A stretch of 64,000 nucleotides of DNA from Paralithodes platypus. Lineage: Eukaryota; Arthropoda; Malacostraca; Decapoda; Lithodidae. The number at the start of each line of letters is the position of its first letter. The stretch's first letter is position 1. Shown in pieces: positions 1 to 8,870 of the stretch. A model generated the notes under the pieces. The model worked only from the letters and a program-made list of their open reading frames with translations, did not search any database and had not been told where the DNA came from. The translations under genes and the position numbers were made by a program. Location: positions 20,060,095 to 20,124,094 of the forward strand of contig CM064519.1 of NCBI GenBank assembly GCA_032716605.1, in the 5' to 3' direction.

Positions 1-1
1 A

Positions 2-664
2 AATGACGTAACCATTAAAGACGCTACGCCCTTACCCCGAATTGACGATTCCCTTGACTCCCTACACGGATCCAAATGGTTCACTACCCTCGACTTGCAA
101 GCAGGGTATTGGCAAGTGCCTATCAAGGCCGAGGACCAAAAGAAAACAGCATTTTCCACTAGTGGTGGCCATCACTATGAATTTAACGTCCTACCTTTTG
201 GCCTCTGTAACGGACCCGCCACTTTCTCCCGTTTGATGGAAGCGGTATTACATGACCTAACCTGGGAAACCTGCCTAGCCTATCTGGACGATATTATTGT
301 GTACTCTCCAACCTGGGAAGAACACCTCCTCAGGTTGAGACAAGTCCTTCAAAGAATCCGAGCCGCCGGGTTGAAATTAAAACCCTCAAAGTGCGTGATT
401 GCCCGGAATAAGGTAGATTTCCTCGGACACGTGATATCTAAACATGGTATTGCGCCAGACCCAAAGAAACTTCAAGCCATACAAAACCAAACCCCACCCA
501 CCACTGTTAAAGGAATACGTTCGTTTCTAGGTTTAGCCACATACTACAGACGTTTCGTCCCTCACTTTGCCACCATAGCCAGACCCCTCCACCAACTTAC
601 CCACAAAGACACCCCACCCCGTTCACCTGGACACCTGAAAGAGACCTCGCGTTTAACACTTTGA
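2..664 (+). pseudogene. pol: Gypsy pol: reverse transcriptase domain, open from left edge
   Basis: The frame is open from base 2, starting within the RT fingers (PLPRIDDSL, then GSKWFTTLDLQAGYWQV, motif A with the first catalytic Asp). PFGLCNGPATFSRLM and the catalytic YLDDIIVYS follow, then LGHVIS and the FLGLATYYRRFVPHF thumb and connection motif typical of Ty3/Gypsy RT. RT synthesises element cDNA in the virus-like particle. The frame should continue into RNase H, but reading is lost near 611-622 in a C-rich run, after which the homologous sequence continues one frame away. That is a frameshift, not a natural end. The start codon lies outside the window. Confidence 0.85.
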
Positions 665-1005
665 AGCAAAAGCTAATCCAAGCCCCTATTGTCGCTTTCC
701 CTGACTACCAAAAACCTTTCCGTCTTTATACCGACGTATCTCTGTACGCCATGGGTGCAGTTTTAGCTCAAGTCAGAGACGGAGAGGAACATGTGATAGC
801 GTATGCCAGCTCCACCCTCACCCAACCACAACAGAATTACGCAGCCACCAAGAGAGAGTGCTTAGGGATCATTTGGGCACTCAGCCACTTCCGGTCATTT
901 GTGTTGGGCGCAAAACTCGAAATAATTACCGACCATCAATCTTTACAATGGCTGCGTAGGTGCGAAACCACTCAGCCATTTTGGTACATTGGAGGGAGAC
1001 ACTAG
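661..1005 (+). pseudogene. pol: Gypsy pol: RNase H domain
   Basis: The frame opens in practice from about 622. It contains the RNase H start (RLYTDVSLYAMGAVLAQ, catalytic Asp in YTD), the Glu-bearing TKRECLGIIWALSHFRSF, and ITDHQSLQWLRR with the third acidic residue. RNase H degrades the RNA strand during cDNA synthesis. The domain is linked to RT upstream and integrase downstream in the normal Gypsy order. The frame breaks near 980-990, and the remaining connection (YRPGKLHTNADALS) is read in a third frame. The annotated ATG at 661 is only an internal methionine context, not a true start. Confidence 0.8.
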
Positions 1006-2495
1006 AGGACTACGACTTTACCATACAATATCGTCCAGGCAAACTCCATACTAATGCAGACGCCCTGTCATGTTTGCCAGTACCAAAAGACCCCCCCACC
1101 AACCTAGCCGCCTTACAAAACACTCAGTTGGTATCTACCCCCACCCCCCGACAGAATGCCCCCCCAGCCCCCTCCCTAATTCAATCTTGGGAAGCAAGAA
1201 TCAGACCCCCCTGGATACCGTTAAATATCTTCCGGGGACTGACTCGCTGGGGAGGTCAACTTGCCACAGACACTGGTCACATAATCTTGGACCCCACCAT
1301 TGCCCATGACTACATGATTGCCATCCACGAGGGAAACGGCATACACCTTGGACAAAAGAAGATGTTAAAAATCTTCACAGACCAATACTGGACCCCCAAC
1401 CCCTCCAAAATTGCACGAGTGACAGAATCCTGCAAACCGTGTTTATTGGGAAAGGATAGATCACGCACCCCAGGCCCAGCTGGTACCTTGTCGGCTAGCA
1501 AACCATTCCAAGTCCTATCCCTCGACATCATGGGCCCGTTTCCTCCTTACGCTGGCAAGCGCTATATCGTCACATTTGTGGACGTCTATTCCAAATTTCT
1601 AATCGCCTGCCCAGCTAAAGACCACACAGCCACCACAGTCACCACACTGCTTGCCACAGAAGTATTCCCTATATTCGGTCTGCCCCTTGCTCTTCTATCC
1701 GACAATGCCCCCGAGTTTAGTGGACACGTTTGGCAACAGTTCACCCAACAATGTGGCATTAAGATTAAACACTCATCCCCATACTGGCCTCAAGGAAATG
1801 CTATATGCGAACGCAGCCATCGCACCATCAACAATCAGTTGCGAACAAAAATGATTGCGTTTAACACAACAGACTGGCCATCACAACTAAAAATGATACA
1901 ATGGGGCATGAACACCTGTCCCCGAGAAGACGGTATTTCCCCTCATGAACGTGTTTACGGCGTACCCCCCCTGTTACTGCCATTCCACCACCACGCTCAC
2001 CTTCCCTCCACCACCTCCACAATTGACCCACTGCAACATCTGCAAAACACCCTCCATACCGCCCAGATCTGTCAGGACACCAAAACTGATAACATCGATG
2101 ACAAAAACCCTTTCGCCATCCATGACACCGTAATGGTAGCCAACCTCCCTATCACCAACAAGTTAGGCCCTCGCTATGTCGGGCCCTACACCATCACACA
2201 AGTCCCAAACGCCTATCAAGTCACCATCGACTATCACGGCGTGACTCGCACGTTCCGAACTAGATTCGTCCGAGCGTTTAAACTACTCCAACCACAAGAC
2301 AATCCCCCACCCCACACGGCTGAACCAGAATTAAACATCCCTATTACGCCATACACTCCAGCTATGAAAATCCCCACACAAACCCCTAAAGACCTAAGCC
2401 CTCCGACACCGAACAGACAGACCATTCCTCAACATACCCCCCGAACTAACCTCCACAAACCCCAAGCCCCACTATCACCCCCTCCTCCACCATGA
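960..2495 (+). pseudogene. pol: Gypsy pol: integrase domain with GPY/F module
   Basis: A 511-residue open frame. It begins with the RNase H/integrase connection (YRPGKLHTNADAL). The HHCC zinc-binding domain follows (HEGNGIHLG ... CKPCLLGK), then the DDE catalytic core: Asp in LSLDIMGPF, Asp in LSDNAPEFSG and Glu in NAICERSH. Near the end GPRYVGPYTI is the GPY/F module found in many Gypsy integrases. All three catalytic acids are present, so the integrase itself looks intact although it is out of frame with RNase H. The C-terminus becomes Pro/Thr-rich. The stop TGA overlaps the ATG of the next ORF (ATGA). Confidence 0.85.
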
Positions 2496-2860
2496 CACCT
2501 TCGTTCACTTCTGATAATCAAGTACCTCCCCCGCTTATCCAAATACGAAAGCCTCCCCCCACAACCCCGACCACAACAGAGACTCTGCCGTCTAGCCCTG
2601 ACATACCTTCCCCAAGCACCACACTAAGAAAACCACACACCCCACCCAAAACCAAGTACACACCCAAACACACCACACAATCTACCTCAGTAACCTCACG
2701 CTACAACCTACGCCCACGACCCAAACTGTTTAAAACCTCCAGGAAACACACCCTGCTAACCAAATTCCGTAGGGGTGCCAGACCACTAACCTCCTCTTCT
2801 TCTTCGTCGACTTCTCCTCCACAAAGGGAAAGAAGACGAATAATCACCCTAACACCATAA
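2492..2860 (+). CDS. Pro/Thr-rich tail ORF after integrase
   Basis: A 122-residue frame starting in an ATGA overlap with the integrase stop. Composition is dominated by Pro, Thr and Ser, ending in a basic, Ser-rich stretch. It holds RYNLRPRPK, a short basic motif often seen in the tails downstream of integrase in metazoan LTR elements. The DNA is strongly C-rich and G-poor on this strand. It may be a separate small protein or the C-terminus of integrase displaced by a frameshift; the overlap alone does not decide this. No enzymatic domain is visible. Confidence 0.45.
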   Translation: MTPSFTSDNQVPPPLIQIRKPPPTTPTTTETLPSSPDIPSPSTTLRKPHTPPKTKYTPKHTTQSTSVTSRYNLRPRPKLFKTSRKHTLLTKFRRGARPLTSSSSSSTSPPQRERRRIITLTP

Positions 2861-3452
2861 ACCCTCTAACGATAGCCCAGAAGTAACCACCCCCACCCCC
2901 GCAACAAAACACATGCCTTCCTCTTCAACCTCATCCCCTCTCAACCTCCACCAAACACCCATAAAACCGCCCACTGCCACCACCAGCAAATCACCAACCT
3001 CATCAAACGACACACCCCACACACGTCCCTACCCCCAACCCTCCAACTTAAATCTACACTCCTTACCCACCCGTCTAGCCCCCCCCGCATCCGCCCCTTT
3101 CCCCTCCACGATCCCCACCACCCCACCCACACATCGACCAACCTCCTCATCTCACCGAACCCCCCCCCTAAGGAATCCCACCCCAAAGTCACCCCTGAGA
3201 GAACCCCCACATGTCCTTTACCTGTAAAACGTTCTTCCCCTCAATATAAAACATCGTCGAGCGACTCAAGTCCCACGACAAACATCTACCTTCCCACCAG
3301 GACCGCCAGAGGTAGAATAATCAACAGACCCATCAGATTTAAAGACCGATACAAAAATAACACCCCGTTCTGACACTCAGGACCCAAGCCACACAACACA
3401 CACACCCCCTCCTTCCCACACACTTCCTTCACCCACCTTACCTAAACCGATC
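2861..3452 (+). other. C-rich internal tail of copy 1, degenerate coding
   Basis: Continues the low-complexity Pro/Thr/Ser-coding sequence. A 104-residue frame at 2913-3227 has no recognisable domain. The stretch 3180-3360 is nearly the same as the reverse complement of about 21030-21190 in copy 3, so it belongs to the element. The shared part includes the phrase reading PFPSTIP.TP and a conserved block around TCAATATAAAACAT. Confidence 0.6.
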
Positions 3453-4151
3453 TTGCGCATTGCCTCACTATATTTTCCCAACCTACAACACCGCCCAAGA
3501 AAACCAAACAAAACCCAGACTCACATTCCCCCTTCATCCCCAGCCCTGTTGTCACGCGTGAATCACCCTTCGGTTAGTAACCCATTCACCACACTAAACA
3601 GACCTCCTGTCAATCCAACACACCTCACTCCGACCCCCACGGGGGAAAGCTACAAACCATTCATACGGAAGGTTAAAGTAAAAACCCACACTGGACACTT
3701 GGCCCGTGTACCACGCCCACATCAAGCCCGGGCAGCCGCCCGCCACAACACAGAGGACACATTCTTACAGGTATACACTGACCTGCAAAAGAAACCTGAC
3801 CGTCGCTCTCTTGCTTGGTGGAACCTTCTAAATACCCTTAAAATGACCCATCATGACTATGCTTCTTTTTACTTCACCCTTGAGGCTCGAGGACGAGCCT
3901 ATAATGAAGGAGAGGGAAGTAAAATGCCCCAGAACAAGAAGCCCACCACAGAAGCCACGAGCGAACACCACACAGAAACACCCGAAAGAAAGGTCCACAG
4001 AACGAAAGGACCAGCGGACCGAGCCAGCCAATTCAGACAGGCCCAAGCCCGCAGGGCTATAAGCAGCTCCAGGCCGCACCTACATACCACTTCTAAACTG
4101 ACCATTTTCCACACCTCACGTACACTACCCCCTCGTGTCCTACACTCCTAA
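3453..4151 (+). CDS. Unrecognised ORF between pol tail and LTR, running into the LTR
   Basis: A 232-residue frame of unknown function in the position where some Gypsy elements carry an env-like gene. I see no signal peptide, transmembrane segment or furin-type site, so there is no support for an envelope. A central block of about 80 residues (FIRKVKVKT ... RAAARHNTEDTFLQVY ... RSLAWWNLLNTLKMTHHDY ... YFTLEARGRAY) is conserved at about 80% identity in copy 3 (20450-20943, minus), with mostly conservative changes. The frame then crosses the polypurine tract (read NEGEGSK) and continues about 75 residues into the LTR as a Lys/Glu/Arg-rich segment beginning MPQNKKPTTEAT. The same read-through occurs in copy 3 (19045-18776). 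Confidence 0.5.
   Translation: MRIASLYFPNLQHRPRKPNKTQTHIPPSSPALLSRVNHPSVSNPFTTLNRPPVNPTHLTPTPTGESYKPFIRKVKVKTHTGHLARVPRPHQARAAARHNTEDTFLQVYTDLQKKPDRRSLAWWNLLNTLKMTHHDYASFYFTLEARGRAYNEGEGSKMPQNKKPTTEATSEHHTETPERKVHRTKGPADRASQFRQAQARRAISSSRPHLHTTSKLTIFHTSRTLPPRVLHS
3906..3919 (+). promoter_or_regulatory. Polypurine tract of Gypsy copy 1
   Basis: GAAGGAGAGGGAAG, an uninterrupted 14-nt purine run directly abutting the LTR start TAAAATGCCC at 3920. This is where plus-strand priming is expected. The same run is present next to the LTR of copy 3 (19020-19033, complement strand). Confidence 0.8.
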
Positions 4152-5503
4152 CTACAAAGATGATGAACAGGAATATACATTCATATTAAAAACACCCATG
4201 CCCTGTCCCTACGTTGAGCCAATGCCAACACATCAGACAGCCATAATTATATCTAAGTATGTTCTTACATCCGAGAAGTAGATGTTATATACCTTAGAAG
4301 TTAATACACCCATGCTGTCCCTAGGTTTAAGATATTCATATGAACATTCCCTAACATATCTTGTCTTGCCAGACTAAGTTTCTGAAGACCCATCCCCCCA
4401 TAAAATCTATGTATTTAATCCTTAGTTTAAGTATTAATGTTAACATTCCCTAACATATCTTGTCTTGCCAGACTAAGTTTCTGAAGACTCATCGCCCATA
4501 AAATCTATGTATTCAATCCTTAGGTTAAGTATCTTTATCCGCCATTGTGTTCACCGTTTTCCATTTACTTTTCCATAATTGTCATACGTCTTCCACTTAC
4601 CTCCTTCGTATCCACAGTCCACACTACGCCATATTACTTCGTGTCCAACACCCCTTACCCGCCCGATTCTACCTACACGATGATGAACAAGAATATACAT
4701 TCATATTAAAAACACCCATGCCCTGTCCCTACGTTGAGCCAATGCCAACACATCAGACAGCCATAAATATATCTATGTATGTTCTTACATCCGAGAAGTA
4801 GATGTTATAAAGAAACCACATGTCCAAACTCATAAGAAATTAAAGATACCCACGGGTACACCAGGATATAGAACCATTGTCCCCATAAGACTTAGACAGC
4901 CATGACTACAGATGTTAGCCACCATGCTGTAACGTAATCCTTACCCCAACCAGAGATTGTATAGATAACCTTTGTTACCAGTATCTATCATAGTACCTCG
5001 AAACAATAACGCAGTACCCCTACGAACTGCCGCTTTCCTTGGGTCTATATTTCATAGAAAACGCAGTTCCCAGGGACACCTAGACGTACACAAAAAGCGT
5101 GTCAAATAATAGGTCCATAACCCCTCGTATATATGTACGAGAAATAATACACCATGTTTTTCCTTACTTTATCCACAAGTCACGCACACACCTACAGTTA
5201 ACCTCCTTCTCCCCCACCGCCCCACAGTCCACATGATTCTATCTTTTCCCGACTCATATACCACCCCGTATTTGCATCCCCCGGTAGCATTTGACTAACG
5301 TACTTTCACTGTCTTTTCAAACTCCAATATCAATTGTAGCCTAATGCCACCCCCACGCCCAGGGACCTTAGGGGCAAATTTCTCTGTAGCCCCTGAGCTT
5401 CCCCCCCTCTCATCCGTGCTTCTCGACTCTTGTCCGACCTAGCCTCTCTCTCATACCTCTTGAAGATCCTTGAATTTTCCGTTGCTAACGCTCTCCAACC
5501 TTT

Positions 5504-5513
5504 TATATATATA
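5504..5513 (+). promoter_or_regulatory. Candidate LTR TATA box
   Basis: TATATATATA in the context CTTTTATATATATACTCC. The box and its flanks are kept in the other two LTR copies (near 10845-10860 and 14500-14515, complement), although much of the LTR has diverged. If it is the core promoter, transcription would start near 5535. Confidence 0.45.
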
Positions 5514-7339
5514 CTCCTATCCAGCCTACCTTCACTTAGTAGGCCAGAACAACATTAGAACTTTACTAACCCCTTGCATGCCATCTATTCTCTTACAACC
5601 CATTCACAACCCTGCACCCCATGGTCGTCGGTGCGAGGCTCGCCGCCTCGCCAGTAACTAATTTCTATTGCCATACTTCCAGATAAATGTGGCAGAGTTA
5701 ACAACCAGTCTCCACCACATCCAGCAAGCCATGCAATTAACAGCCAACCGAGTACACCCAGCTAGCCAAGGCACCTTCGGTTTTGATATTAAGAACACCC
5801 ACATCTGTCTCATAAACAGAGGGTTATTACGAACACTGGTGATATGGCAAGCCCCTAGCCACAGCCGCCGGACGACCATCCCAGAGGGAGAGCGCCCGGC
5901 TACCCCTTTTTACCCACCCGAGGAGGGAGACCCCCACCCCCGCGGAGGTATACCTGACCCCTGTTTTGACTCCCGGGTCATTGCCAGGTAGCCTAGGAAT
6001 TCTTCCTATCAATGAACTAACCATGCATGTCTAACCCCCTTACTCACTTCTCTATACCCACAATAACCCATCCACCTGTTTTGCATACTCGGATAGTCAA
6101 ATTAGCACCTCAGCTATGCAATAGAACAAAGACTGAGCAATATAAGAGAGACGCCCCTATCACAGCTGTCCCAGTCCTCCCCGCAAAGTAGATCCAGTCT
6201 CCCTTCCATAAATACTTCCAGTATAGCCAAAATAGTACCTTTTACTAAGGCTCAGTTATATCACAAATTAAAGGCTTCCTATAGCCATGTGCCACAACAG
6301 TAATCACCATCTTACCCAGTCCCCATATCTATTGAGAGCTCAAATAAGTCCATAAGACTCGAGATCCCTATTGTCTACAGGGTCCAGAACCGAGCCTATA
6401 AACCTAGCTCCCGCCCCCAGTCAAATCAGTTGAAAGTTAGACACCAACCAGTGGTCACTACCCTGAAGTTAACCTCTAGCTCTGCCCTTGTGTTGTTCCT
6501 GAGTTGAGAGATTCCCGAGCCGGCAGACTCCATGGCAGAAGTTAAATAGAAGAGCTGTCCATGTACAAGTCCTAACGTGCACCTTATAACCTTCACACAA
6601 ATTCGTGGGTATATAAGTGTGTAGCCAGCACCGATCGTCAAGAGATCCGACTTGAGAACTTCCTACATTTTGGACCACCTGGACGGCCGAGGAACCAGTC
6701 GTTAGCCCCCAACATCACCGGAAGCAAGATAACCAGGACCAGACCTACAAATACTATTCAAGATTCATGTTACTAGTACTAAGTGTTATAGTACCAGCTT
6801 GAAACTCACTTATTAACTTTCTATGAAGTGGCTATAACCTTGCCCAGTGTAACTCATATTTAACCATTCCATTTGGGACGTACTAAGCGTATCAGTGTTC
6901 ATTAATAACAGGCGACATTGACTCTCGTAATTACCTTATTCAGATATTAAAACCCTAGTGATATCTAACGTTCGCCCACTGATTTGTGTTCTACGTATTT
7001 CTGCCATAAGAATATAAACCTTAGATCAGTACCCCCATGAGGTTACTAGAGATTTCCGTGTTCTACAATATACGCGTGTCTAATCCTAACTGTGAGCTGC
7101 TACTTGGGCACGCGACCAGCCAGTAAGAGATCAAATCAGTGAAATTTAATTACATGAATATATTGAGGTCTTCCAGTAAAATAAAACTTGCTAATTAAAC
7201 CCGTGATCAGAAGAGTATACCTGAACGTTGGAAGTGGGAGACTAGGCTCCATCCAGATCCGCTAATGCTAGCAGTTCCCTTCTATTATTTGTTTTGTACG
7301 AGAATTACTATCTTTCCATGCTCTTTATTTACTTACTTC

Positions 7340-7345
7340 AATAAA
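7340..7345 (+). promoter_or_regulatory. Candidate LTR polyadenylation signal
   Basis: AATAAA about 140 bp before the LTR end, present at the equivalent site of the solo LTR (TTTATT near 9010-9016). With the TATA box at 5504 this would imply an unusually long R region, which is inference only. Confidence 0.4.
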
Positions 7346-7486
7346 CTTGAACTTGTGTCGTGTTACCGTGTGTTTATTTTGTGTTCTCTATTCCTCATAC
7401 CTTGTATTGTGCATGCAGCCTTATATACCCAGTCATTTAGAACTCACATTACCCAAGTTAAACCTGTAGAAAAACAGGGCATAACA

Positions 7487-7698
7487 GTGTTACATACCAA
7501 TTTTAAGGAGGAACATCGATATCAATATTGATTATAATATAAATACAAAAATAATATGGAAAAATCGAAGTCTTTAACTTTGGCTATTCATATCAATACC
7601 ACAAGATACTGGGTCTATATCACACATATTGTACTACTCTGGTTGTGTTACATACCAATTTTAAGGAGGAAGATCGATATCAATATTGATGCTGATAT
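7487..7698. repeat. 158-bp satellite, left segment
   Basis: The phrase CATACCAATTTTAAGGAGGA recurs at 7493 and 7651, a period of 158 bp. Each unit contains a short palindrome GATATCAATATTGAT. The array is interrupted at 7699 by a LINE and resumes at about 8691. Another 1.4 units lie at about 25700-25930. Confidence 0.7.
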
Positions 7699-8690
7699 GG
7701 ATGCTGAGGCCAAATTCAGAGAGTGGAGAGAGAGGGCATGACGAGCAAGGGTTTAAGAGTCAATATTAACAAAACCAAGGTTATTTATTGTAGATTGAGA
7801 CGAGGCAATGTGGAAAAGAGCGGTGCATACCCATGTGCAGTGTGTGGAAAGGGAGTGGGCGTTAACTCAATTCAATGTAGCATCTGTCAATGTTGGGTAC
7901 ACCATGGGAGTAAGCACTGTAGTAGAATAAAGGGGCCCCTGCCGAAGGATAAGTCAGAAATAGAGAAATTTGAGTGCGTAGTGTGCAAAGGCGAGCTTGT
8001 GTTAAGTGATGATCCTGTGGCTGTGAATTTTGGAAATGAGTCTTTGGAGCTGGTGAACAAGTTTTGTTACCTAGGAGATACCATCTCTGCCGGTGGTGGG
8101 GCCGAGGCTGCCACTGTTAGGTTTGGCTAGAATTAGGTGTGGCTGGGGGAAGTTCAGAGAATTGATGCCAATCCTGACCATGAAAAGAATGCCTCTCCCC
8201 CTGAAGGGAAAGGTGTATGCCTCATGTGTTAGAAGTGCAATGACGTATGCCTCAGAAACATGGGCCGTTAAAGTAGAGGATGTCAACAGAATGGAGCGTA
8301 ATGAGATGAGAATGGTGAGATGGATGTGTGGGGCCAGGCTACAGGATAGAATAACAAATGTTGAGCTGAGGGGACGTTTAGGTATAAAGAGTATTAGCGA
8401 GGTGATGCGTACAAGTAGACTGGGATGGTATGGACATGTGGAGAGAATGGATGAACAAAATTGGGTGAAAAAATGCAGGTCTGTGATTGTGGAGGGAGCT
8501 GCACCAAGGGGTGGACCGAGGAAGACCTGGGATCGGACTATACGCGCCGATCTCAAATCCAAGAACTTGACAAGTGAAGCAGCCCTTAACAGGGTTGCCT
8601 GGAATGCCGCCATTAGGACAAGAGACTGAAACTGCACTTATGTGTGGAACACTCAGTCTTAAAATTTTATGTATGTATGTATGTATGTAT
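7699..8690 (+). mobile_element. 5'-truncated LINE with (GTAT)n tail, copy 1
   Basis: Nearly identical to the 3' half of the LINE at 58304-60069, beginning at GGATGCTGAGGC and ending in (GTAT)n at 8669-8690. The 5' truncation and simple-repeat 3' tail are the mark of target-primed reverse transcription. It sits inside the 158-bp satellite, which continues on both sides. The clade is not certain from what I can see. Confidence 0.75.
7723..8637 (+). pseudogene. LINE RT C-terminal half with embedded PHD-type zinc finger
   Basis: The first frame (7723-8130) starts in the RT thumb (SKGLRVNINKTKVIY). It continues with CAVC, CSIC, WVHH, KHC and CVVC, a C4HC3 arrangement like a PHD finger, then LVNKFCYLGDTISAGGG. 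The second frame (to 8629) reads on with WGKFRELMPILT, SAMTYASETWAV, ERNEMRMVRWMCG, SRLGWYGHVERM and APRGGPRKTW, the C-terminal region typical of many LINE RT proteins. Against the copy at 58439-60013 there is a 7-bp insertion at about 8119-8125 that breaks the frame. It lacks the catalytic YADD, which lies upstream of the truncation. Function is RT-associated; the finger's ligand is unknown. Confidence 0.75.
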
Positions 8691-8865
8691 AAATACACAA
8701 TTATTATGGAAAAATCGAAGTCCTGAACTTTAGATGTTCATATCAATACCACAAGATACTGGGTCTATATCACATATGTTGTACTGATATGGTCGTGCTA
8801 CATATCAATCTTAACCTGACCAGTGCAAAATAGACCTAGGGGCTAGGGTAGTTATTTGTGCATTT
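8691..8865. repeat. 158-bp satellite, right segment, and short unassigned spacer
   Basis: 8691-8812 continues the satellite broken by the LINE (TAAATAC, ATTATGGAAAAATCGAAG, ATTCATATCAATACCAC). 8813-8865 is unassigned sequence that ends in the TSD of the solo LTR. Confidence 0.6.
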
Positions 8866-8870
8866 CTAGC

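Larger units (their letters stand above)
2..7486 (+). mobile_element. Ty3/Gypsy retrotransposon with giant LTR (copy 1), 5' part outside window
   Basis: The order RT, RNase H, integrase, tail, polypurine tract, LTR is that of a Ty3/Gypsy element. It enters at the left edge inside RT, so gag, protease and the 5' LTR lie outside. Internal sequence ends at a purine run (3906-3919) and the 3' LTR follows from 3920 to 7486. The LTR ends were set by comparing three copies: each starts TAAAATGCCC (or TAAAATACCC) and ends GGGCATAACA, which form an imperfect inverted terminal pair. Pol carries at least two frameshifts, so this copy is not autonomous. Closest relatives in the window are the solo LTR at 8871-12340 and the deleted copy at 12439-21573. 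Confidence 0.85.
3920..7486 (+). repeat. Giant 3' LTR of Gypsy copy 1 (3567 bp)
   Basis: Bounded by the polypurine tract on the left and by GGGCATAACA on the right. It is collinear with the solo LTR at 8871-12340 in inverse orientation. Relative to that copy it has a 99-bp tandem duplication (4345-4443 and 4444-4541), which accounts for nearly all the length difference (3567 against 3470 bp). A separate 129-bp direct repeat lies at 4161-4289 and 4681-4809. Small ORFs inside (for example 7265-7531) are not conserved as coding frames in copy 3, and I do not call them genes. Confidence 0.85.

Noticed and set aside
3453..4151. Envelope gene of an endogenous retrovirus
   Set aside because: No signal peptide, hydrophobic segment or cleavage site; position alone is not enough.
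7265..7531. 88-residue frame in the LTR, seen again at 8811-9092 on the minus strand
   Set aside because: The repetition is due to the two inverted LTR copies; copy 3 does not keep the frame and there is no recognisable domain.
8071..8637. 188-residue minus-strand frame over the LINE
   Set aside because: Antisense shadow of the RT C-terminal frame; all motifs are on the plus strand.
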